Shown in pieces: positions 56,850-64,000 of a DNA stretch of 64,000 bases (position 1 is its first letter; each line of letters opens with the position of its first letter). Position numbers and translations under genes: made by a program. Source of the DNA: Atriophallophorus winterbourni (lineage: Eukaryota > Platyhelminthes > Trematoda > Plagiorchiida > Microphallidae); contig JACCGJ010000656.1 of NCBI GenBank assembly GCA_013407085.1, positions 1-64,000 on the forward strand, read 5' to 3'. The notes under the pieces are model-generated. The model was not told the DNA's origin. It saw only the letters and a list, made by a program, of their open reading frames with translations, and searched no databases.

Positions 56850-57951
56850 TTAACTTGTTGTTCGATGTCTGCGTCGGATAGTTGCGTTACGTATCCGATG
56901 GTGCCAAGAAACTACAGCGATGGTTCGGAGACAGCGATTATCGAAGACTTGTAGACGTTTTATTTCTTCTTTTCTCAGTGTCCAGGTTTTATATCCGTAC
57001 AGTAAAACCGCGTGTACTATAGCTTGATAGACTCTACCCTTGGGCCCTAGAGACAAACCTGTTGACGTCACAGATGACCCATGTTACGAAAAGCTGCAGT
57101 AGCTCTGGAAATGCGAGCTGAGATCTCCTTATTTAAGCAAGCGTTGCTTGTAATGCAACTACCCAAATATGTAAAACGGTCTACAGACGCAAGTTTCTCA
57201 TTATTGAGGCTCAGCGCTGTTTCGATCGGACCAATCCCCTGTAACAGAACTCTTCACTTGGAAGGTGCAAAGCGCATACCGCAGGATGGCAGAATACTAC
57301 ATAGTCGGTCTAAAGTAGACTGAGCATCCGCATAGGAATTGAAGACTAGAACTACGTTGTCGGCATGCTCTAAATCAAAAAAGTTTCTTATCGCGGTCTA
57401 TCTGAATACCTGGTGCCGGTACGCCTGCATTACATGCATTTATTATAGCGTCTAGTACAAAATTGAACAAAAATGGAGAAATCGGACATCATTAACAGTA
57501 TGAAAGTTGGTTGACAGGTTATTGTACACCCTAACTGGCCCAGAATTATAGGAATAAAGCGCCCGAAATATGTTAACGTACTTTTGTGGGACACTTTTGA
57601 GCGATAAGATATTAAATAATGCGTTTCTATCAACCGAATCAAAGCACCCTTAAAATCAAGAAAGATCGCTACAGTGGTTTGCCTATAAGCATGGCGATGT
57701 TCTAGGGCTCGCCGAAGATTGAATATGCGATCAACACATCCTTTACCGGTACGAAATCTTACTTGCCCTTCATGAATCTGTGATTCCATATGTAATGTAA
57801 GGCGCTGAATACATACTGATGTAAGAAGCAGGGTAATGACGAGCGTAAGGCTTATTCCCCTGTGATTGGAGCATGAAGTACGCACACCTATTTGAAAATA
57901 GTTATGATTATAGATTCTCCCCAACACTGTGGAATAGTTTTCGTGTCTCAT
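56850..57951 (-). pseudogene. RTE-like reverse transcriptase remnant
   Basis: 57430-57951: SNHRGISLTLVITLLLTSVC, VRFRTGKGCVDRIFNLRRAL, EHRHAYRQTTVAIFLDFKGA (palm A). 56850-57071: VYQAIVHAVLLYGYKTWTLR, KEEIKRLQVFDNRCLRTIAV, SWHHRIRNATIRRR (C-terminal region). The 57081-57430 region between them is frame-shifted and carries palm C and the DFPLGTYLGS-type tract in pieces. Inside the intron before exon 59098. Confidence 0.85.
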
Positions 57952-57959
57952 ACCTGACG

Positions 57960-59090
57960 AAAAAGCGCAACTAGAGTGCTTAATAGAATATCACAACCCT
58001 CCTTTAATACAACTCACTTCTGTCGTTATAAGGTCCGTCTGACTGTGACGTGGTTCAAGCAGCTGAAGCCCTTGAGAGGCGTCTCTTCTTGCTTTGTAAA
58101 ATCCACATTTATGGTCGTCGTCAAGTTTCGTGAACACTCGATCTGTCTTACGGAGGACAAACGTTTTATGTCTTTGGTTGGAATAGAAAAAAGATGCTTT
58201 GCATGCCGTATTGATACCGTTTACGTAGGATGAAAATGTTTGGTCAACGCATACCATCCGCAGGCGAAACCCACCTTTGTTAACTCTGTGAGGATAATGG
58301 ATTTAGCTGCGAATTCGCAAACAGCTTAGCATGAAGCATCTTCCGCGGTAGTTAAAGCACACCGATTTATCTCCACGACTCACAGCGGTTCTTGTCAAGG
58401 CTTTCAGATGCGATGCGAATAGACACTATGATCTTCCTGTCTCTGCAATCTTCATTGCTGATGCATTTTCTTCCCTGTATGGCGAGGATCCTTACGAACA
58501 GATCGTAAACTGCGGAAGATCCAGTCTCGCCGGTGACGAGAAACGATGCATAGGTTTGCACTGCTGCAGTCTGAGCAGCGATCTTCAGTCTGGATCGCAG
58601 TTTTGCTCAACACTTGTGTATAAGTGTTCAGAAATATCATCTATCAGCTTCTTCTGTTAGTGCGGGTTTTCTAGGCCTTCCAAGTTCAATCCATCTAATA
58701 TAAGTCACCGCGTCACTACAGTGCATGTACACTGATAGCCCGGTATTTCCTGACAAGCAGCACAAATTTTTTACTCGAGTCGAGCGTAACCATTTCAACA
58801 GCTGCCGAACTACGTGACTCACGATACTCAACTTCGACTGCATTTAACGGCCATCCACTTTCCAGAGTTCGCTTGGCCATGTTCTACTGCGGATACGAAA
58901 TCGCACGTCAGACTAAGTGATGGGAAAGTGATCATTCGCTTTTCATCGTTTTTTTGTAATATGAGCACCGTATAGTGTTTTGTACTCTTCTTTCATGAAT
59001 CTTGAATTTGTTTTCTGTGCCACAATTCCTTTTAATCCGTGATTATTCAAGGTAGCTGTGCACGTTGTTATTTTCATCCTAATCTTTTGA
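57960..59090. other. intron sequence with no firm feature
   Basis: Minus-strand frames near 58367-58640 (RLKIAAQTAAVQTYASFLVT) faintly resemble the start of an RTE endonuclease (RLKIAAxNVRTL), which would fit the RTE remnant just left. Similarity too weak to call. Confidence 0.3.
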
Positions 59091-59097
59091 TGTATAG

Positions 59098-59396
59098 AAC
59101 GGTAAATCCACAATTAGGCCATCTTCACTCCATCACTCCTTGGGCCAGCAGCCACACGCTTCCCCACCTGTTCGTCTACCCGAATCGTTGCAAGACTCAC
59201 ACTCATCCGGGATTTCCTTGCCAGAACCCGATGCTGTTTCCGCCGCTGTTAGTCTCGGCACCGTCGCGTTGTTACTTGAGCTGTTTGCGGCCATGCTTAA
59301 CGTACCACTGCGACATCCGTTGGATTTGACTGAGGGCATGAGCAAGGCAAGAATTTTCGATTCGTTCGCCTCGGATCTGATGGAAAATGGCGACGT
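59098..59396 (+). CDS. UVRAG: UVRAG-like gene, exon (BARA2-like C-terminal domain)
   Basis: Acceptor gatgtatag (another AG at 59116-59117 is possible), donor gtaagt after 59396. SSGISLPEPDAVSAAVSLGT then VALLLELFAAMLNVPLRHPL closely follows vertebrate CGVKLP...SIAVALGYTAHL...VPLRYP. The exon ends FDSFASDLMENGDV in phase 2. This membrane-facing part, like the Beclin-1 BARA fold, is the most conserved region of the family and gives the clearest identification. Confidence 0.9.
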
Positions 59397-59624
59397 GTAA
59401 GTTAGCGAATTTGATTCTTGTCTCTTGTTTTCATACACCTGTTGTTCCGCATGCTAGTTAGTTGCCGTATCTGTCTGTCTGAGTGTTTTTAACGAAGGCT
59501 AACGAAGCCAAACAACACATTCCAATATTTCCGAACCAGTTGATTATTTATTAAATACTATCGAGGCAACGTTTCGTTACATTAGCATTGTCATACCGAG
59601 AACGGATGTGCATTGGTACCGCGC

Positions 59625-59822
59625 TACGGTTCTGTGCAGCTAACATCGTGCTAAATTGATTGGCCACCGGTAGTGAGCTGCTTGCTGAACCACCCTGGAG
59701 TCTCACTACCAATTCTATTTCCCCCCTCACATTTGTCTAGGCCCGGGCAACATGACAGTATCTTAGCCCATATGCAGTCTCTGACTGTGCGGCACATTGC
59801 CTGGATCCAGCCTTGTGAGTTA
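59625..59822 (+). repeat. R230 interspersed repeat
   Basis: CATCGTGCTAAATTGATTGG, CCACCGGTAGTGAGCTGCTT, CTGGAGTCTCACTACCAATT, GGGCAACATGACAGTATCTT, GCGGCACATTGCCTGGATCC. Confidence 0.85.
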
Positions 59823-60104
59823 ATACTACGAATATAAAAACGCCAAAGTTTGTATGGAGAACTGGGAATATGATCAAGCAGCACTCCGTCAACTTTATTT
59901 GCCGCTACCCGTATAAGATCAGCCGGTGGGCGTTAAACCACGGTGTAGGCCCCTACTTCGGTGTAGGCAACCGGGTAGTATCATGCCTACGTTCAACGAT
60001 GCCGATGACAACGCTTTGTACCCCCCTTCTCGCTTTGTACATCTCATTGTTTATGTTGAACGGCACTATATCTGTATCAGATTGTGCAAATATAATAATA
60101 AAAT

Positions 60105-60476
60105 CAGATGTTGTTCGCCGAGCTTGTATAGTTGTTGTTGGAGGTTTAATCATCAAGCTAGATGACATCATCCGCAGAACTTTTTTTGAAGTGACTTAAA
60201 ATTGGTATTCATTGGTTTTTATAAGGTTCGTCTGTCCGTTCGCCATCACACCCGTTGGTTGGTGGAATTCATGTGTTGCATTCTTGTCCATCGCGTTTTC
60301 ATTGGTCCATAGGTTGTAGCCAATTGAAGGTGCTGGCTGATTGATGTTGTTGATGATTGCCACGCTTCGATGAATTCTCGCGCTCGTCGGTTGTTTTCTT
60401 TGGCCAAAATCCTCGCGTTGTCCCAATCGATTTGGTGTCGCAGCTCGGGTCCTTCGGCCATTTGGAATATAGGTCG
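60105..60476 (-). pseudogene. Penelope-like element fragment, inverted partial copy
   Basis: The minus strand reads RHQIDWDNARILAKENNRRA, REFIEAWQSSTTSISQHLQL, ATTYGPMKTRWTRMQHMNST, i.e. the end of the endonuclease region, followed by the shared 3' sequence to GCTTGTATAGTTGTTGTTGG. It lacks the GIY-YIG part and lies head-to-head with 60484-61045. Confidence 0.8.
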
Positions 60477-60483
60477 CGCACAA

Positions 60484-61045
60484 ACCCGTGTCAACATTAC
60501 GCAATCACTTCAACAATATAAAAGGCATGGTTGCAAAAGAAGAACAATCGAATATTGTATACAAGATTACGTGCAGAGATTGCGAGAAGAACTACATCGG
60601 ACAAACCGGCCGCAAGCTAAGCACAAGACTACACGAACACCGGTTAGCTGTGCGAAGGCACGACCCAAGGTCATTGATTTCAATACATATTGATCAATTT
60701 GGACACCAATTCGATTGGGACAACGCTAGGATTTTGGCCAAAGAAAACAACCGACGAGCGCGAAAATTCATCGAAGCGTGGCACTCAACAACGACATCGA
60801 TTAACCAGCACCTTCAATTGGCTACAACCTATGGACCAATGAAAACGCGATGGACAAGAATGCAACACATGAATTCCACCAACCAACGGGCGTGATGGCG
60901 AACGGACAGACGGACCTTATAAAAACTAATGAATACCAATTTCAAGTCACTTCGAAAGAAGTTCTGCGGATGATGTCATCTAGCTTGATGACGAAACGTC
61001 CAACAACAACTATACAAGCTTGACGAACACCATCTGAACCACAAC
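60484..61045 (+). pseudogene. Penelope-like element, GIY-YIG endonuclease
   Basis: Frame 60488-60895: SNIVYKITCRDCEKNYIGQT then GRKLSTRLHEHRLAVRRHDP: a GIY-YIG nuclease with C-x2-C, as in canonical Penelope-like retroelements, where it nicks the target. Then DWDNARILAKENNRRARKFI to the stop at 60893. The RT is absent (5' truncation near 60484). The shared noncoding end continues to about 61045 and contains GATGACGAAACGTCC. Confidence 0.85.
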
Positions 61046-61139
61046 GTCATTTGGTTTGATCTTCAATGACTCGTCTTCGGTTGGTGCACGTGTGCTCTCT
61101 CGTGATTCGATCTATAATATATCTATTTAATCACAAATC

Positions 61140-61285
61140 TGACTCAGGTAAGGTACCGGACAGTCATGGCCCGCATGTGGCTTAAGAAACTGCCTAGACA
61201 GTGATACTCCGGTGCGTTTCCGTCTGCAATTCAGTACCATTGGCAAGTCAATTTATCACGGTGTTACCTGTGCGTGGTTCGAGAC
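61140..61285 (-). repeat. R230 interspersed repeat, diverged
   Basis: AGGTAAGGTACCGGACAGTC, CGGTGCGTTTCCG, CATTGGCAAGTCAATTTATC, ACGGTGTTACCTG: clearly related in order, with several deletions. Confidence 0.6.
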
Positions 61286-61779
61286 ATCAAATAAGCCAGC
61301 TGCACAAAAACTAAACTAGGTGTCTTTTTCGTTTCTAAACATATCCCTGCTACCCCTGAAACAGATGGCTATTTGACTGGCTGGCATTTAGATGTGATGA
61401 TGCTTGATGTGACATCACTGAACGCGTTTCGGTTAGCTCCACCCGATCTCGTAATCTCTAATCGCTTTCAAAGATATGTCTCCTAGTCATCTTCGGCAAC
61501 GCTCTTTGGGGTTTCATTAGTTTTGATGGGTTCTTTTAGATAGAATAGAGAGGGAAACTTGTTTTGATGCATGACAGTGATAACCACCAAGAAGCTGTCT
61601 TTCTGATGTCGCGATATCCGTTCGGAAAACTGAAATGGATGCTTGCTTCATTCGAGGTGTAGGCACTTCCCCTCGGTGTGTCGTTACTTACTATTCGACA
61701 ACATTCCTTTCGTTTTAAGTTCCATCGTTCCCACTATATTCATTGTTTTATCGAGACATGGCTGTACGTCCATTATGCA

Positions 61780-62290
61780 TTCGTTACTGGAGGGACAGAG
61801 TAACAAATGCTGAAGTGCTATCAAAAGCTGGTCTATTACGATAGCGCTGCCAGCGGTGGCTTCGTCATGTCTACAGAATAGAAAATGGTCGTATTCCGAA
61901 AGATCTACTCTATGGTGAGTTGCAATTAGGAAGTCGACCATTGGGCAGGCCACACTTGCCGTACAAAGACGTTTGCAAAAGGGATATAAAAGCTCTTGAC
62001 ATTGCCCCCGCGAGTTGGGAAGAACTTGCTATTGACGGCTCACATTGGAGGCATTGTGTAAAGCGTCGTCTGCAAGGAAGGGGGAGGAGCAGATCCAACT
62101 CTTGGCTGCTGAACGCAGATCACGCCGCCCGCGTGCAACTGACGCCCTACAACCGAGTTCTGACCATCGTTGCAAGCGCTGCGGGAGAGATTGTTCCTAC
62201 CGAATCGGACTGTTTAGTCATTAAAAAAGGTGTAGAACATTAAAAATCATGCGATTGTGATGTACATTCATGGTCGACATCGACCGTAGG
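61780..62290 (+). pseudogene. RTE-like LINE, C-terminal end of ORF2
   Basis: RVTNAEVLSKAG, RWLRHVYRIENGRIPKDLLY, GELQLGSRPLGRPHLPYKDV, CKRDIKALDIAPASWEELAI, HWRHCVKRRLQ, then the Cys/His end in another frame. 3' sequence CATTCATGGTCGACATCGAC as in the copy at 10165. Nonsense and frame changes present. Confidence 0.8.
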
Positions 62291-62469
62291 AGGCCAACAA
62301 CTGGCTATCCCGATGAAGCGATAACATTTGTCACGCGTTTCTTCGAGCATCTGTGAGCCAGAGTCTTGACTGGCCTTGTCCTAATTCACGCTGCGTTGGA
62401 TAAATAGGCCAATAGATCCGGTCTTTGTCTACGTGACTTGATATCTCTATGATTTTAATAGAAGGTTTC

Positions 62470-62750
62470 TGTGGTATGACGAATGACTAGGAAACTGTCG
62501 TGCTGATGTCGCTCTATGCTCGTCTTTCATCAAACTTGATTGAATGCATTTTCCATTTGAAGTGTAGGCACCTCATCGCTGTTTTTATTTGTGCTTACTC
62601 TTCTATAGATTATGTAACTGGTTATTTCCCACCCTTCTCCATCTTTTAGGATATTTTCGTGGTTATTTGGCAGTTAACCATTTGGTACACGCTACCGGTG
62701 TATTGCTGTCACTGCTGCTGGTGTTGTTGTTGTTGATGATGATGATGAAT
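62470..62750 (+). repeat. RTE-associated noncoding repeat
   Basis: Matches 45105-45300 and 61600-61690: GCTGATGTCGCTCTATGCTC, GATTGAATGCATTTTCCATT, GTGTAGGCACCTCATC, GGCAGTTAACC, ending in GTTGTTGATGATGATGATGA. Confidence 0.55.
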
Positions 62751-62790
62751 TACATGTATGTACTTCAGAAACCAAAAGTCCAATGCCGGC

Positions 62791-62802
62791 AAAGTGCCGC
62801 AC
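62791..62802. repeat. target site duplication of R550, left copy
   Basis: AAAGTGCCGCAC, repeated at 63351-63362. It belongs to the R230 unit that the R550 interrupted. Confidence 0.85.
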
Positions 62803-63350
62803 GGTTCCAAAGGTTGTCATAGCGGGGGTGGCAGTGGGGATAAGCTCCCACTGTTTATAAAATGCTCCCATATGGCGCACGTCTCAAATAGCCTCTGACA
62901 ACAAGTCCAGCTTCTGGCCTGCACGAGTGGCTCCCCGAGCCCGGCGGAACTGCTTCTACCAACAGGAGAAGGGGCGAGGGCGAGTGACTGGCGCCTGAAA
63001 ACCAGTTTGCTTCGGGCAGATGTAGCTCGTTAGCCTGGGAAGGCATTTCATCTAAGGGAAGGAAAACCCTGATTTTCAACCTCCGCTGCCTTGCGGGATA
63101 CCCGATCGCGGGAAAGGCTTCGGGAGAAAACCCTAAGGAAAAATCTGCAGCGGTTAGTCTGGTACACCACCTCTTTCTGTCAACTCCCTGCTGCCTTGCA
63201 GGTCGCACTTGGTTGTGCAAAGGCTAGAGAAGCTGACTCGAACAAACGCCGAGTGGTGCTGGGGACGCCGCTTTGTACCCAAATTCCCAAGACCTTCATT
63301 GAAGCCGACTCATCCTCCAGGAGGAGATAGTCGCACAAAGTAAAGTAAGT
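62803..63350 (+). repeat. R550 retroposon, full length, inserted in an R230 copy
   Basis: Starts GGTTCCAAAGGTTGTCATAG, ends GCACAAAGTAAAGTAAGT, flanked by the 12-bp duplication AAAGTGCCGCAC. Its 5' terminus is the same as that of the copy at 43015-43707 read on the minus strand, so GGTTCCAAAGG is the true 5' end. About 548 bp; no conserved frame. Confidence 0.9.
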
Positions 63351-63515
63351 AAAGTGCCGCACAGTCACAGACTGCACGCAGGCTAAGATACTCTCTGGTT
63401 GCCCAAGTCTAGACAGATATGGGAAAGAAAATAGAAGTGGCAATGCGAATCCAGCGTGTTTCCGCATGCAGCTCACTACCGGTGGCCAATCAATTTAGCA
63501 CGATTGCACATCCGT
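63351..63515 (-). repeat. R230 interspersed repeat, interrupted by R550
   Basis: AAAGTGCCGCACAGTCACAG, AGATACTCTCTGGTTGCCCA, CAGCGTGTTTCCGCATGCAG, TCACTACCGGTGGCCAATCA, TTAGCACGATTGCACATCCG. The other part of the same unit is at about 62780-62802. Confidence 0.85.
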
Positions 63516-63835
63516 GAATGGTATGACCAATTAGAGGTAGTGTTTGGAGTGCTACCTAATGGATGTTCCATGTTCTTGCAAATACCGTTGGTCTGACGCA
63601 GTTAAACTTTACCCACAAAACTGCTCTAATCCGTTGCATTGTTGTTTCATTTTAACGGCAATGATCAATCCATCGGTCCCAAACATTATCCATTTCCTCG
63701 CAAAGATGTTTTAAAACTTTCTCATGCGATTGGGTATTATGTGATTGAACGTGTCTGTTCCTAGCTGCACGTTGTTTGATTTATTGACTCGGTGCTTAGC
63801 AGTTTTTCGTTATTTTTTTATTTTCCATTTGTTAG

Positions 63836-64000
63836 TTTTCCGTTGTATGTGGCGCGGAGTTCGGTGCTGCCTGCTTACAAGTATGCGGTGTTTTTGTTGA
63901 ATCAAAATTTATCCGCTCTTCGGGCGATCTGTGACCTACCGAATGCAAACGAGGAATCGGCTGTGTGGAATGTGGTTAATTTGTTACAACTTTGTATTCG
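63836..64000 (+). CDS. UVRAG: UVRAG-like gene, exon (C-terminal domain), continues past the window
   Basis: Acceptor ccatttgttag; phase 2 in, joining GT of the preceding exon to give valine. FPLYVARSSVLPAYKYAVFL then LNQNLSALRAICDLPNA matches the vertebrate EFPLYPK...FDYGVYLLNKNIAQLR. The exon is open to the edge of the window. Confidence 0.88.

Noticed and set aside
57991..58640. Minus-strand frames possibly representing an RTE endonuclease
   Set aside because: Only a short RLKIAA-like resemblance; no GDxN or SDH motif.

Overview
The window reads as a piece of a large, repeat-rich metazoan genome, most likely a flatworm (trematode or cestode). The evidence is a CsRn1-like Gypsy element with a CHCC Gag finger, abundant CR1-like and RTE-like non-LTR elements, a Penelope-like GIY-YIG element, and a host gene split into small exons with very short (38-nt) and very long TE-filled introns. 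Nothing bacterial (operons, ribosome binding sites, CRISPR) is present. Species assignment is inference only.

Two host genes can be supported. At the left end, three minus-strand exons (4366-4530, 2077-2258, 335-682) have matching splice phases and encode part of a protein I do not recognise. At the right end, from about 46.5 kb to the window edge, plus-strand exons encode a homologue of UVRAG (the Vps38-like subunit of the Beclin-1/VPS34 lipid kinase complex). They run through the C2-like N-terminal part (46564-47695), the coiled coil (47734-47839, 49399-49525, 53268-53352, 55360-55498) and the C-terminal BARA2-like part (59098-59396, 63836 to the edge). The long introns hold most of the repeats of the right half.

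The middle (about 5-46 kb) is almost entirely transposable elements, many inserted into one another. Layout: hammerhead-like motif (5.05 kb); CR1-like LINE, family C (6.3-8.7 kb); long ATT microsatellite (9.3 kb); Gypsy and RTE remnants (9.7-13.7 kb); CR1-like remnants (13.8-16.2 kb); a jockey/CR1-type LINE (16.4-25.3 kb) split by a complete Gypsy element (19.5-24.2 kb, 4-bp target duplication CGAG); a decayed CR1-like copy (25.5-27.5 kb); a CR1-like LINE (27.6-35.4 kb) split by a second Gypsy element (28.1-33.1 kb, target duplication CATC), which is itself split by a third LINE and a short retroposon; a nearly complete CR1-like LINE with a PHD-type finger in ORF1 (35.9-40.3 kb); and RTE remnants with short interspersed repeats (41-46 kb).

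The most unusual items are: two copies of a roughly 50-nt hammerhead-ribozyme-like motif about 48 kb apart with unrelated flanks; an apparently undescribed 550-690 bp retroposon whose 5' end and GTAAA-type tail are fixed by 11-12 bp target duplications; a head-to-head pair of Penelope-like endonuclease fragments; and the multi-level nest of insertions at 27.6-35.4 kb. All identifications rest on reading motifs by eye; no database search was run.
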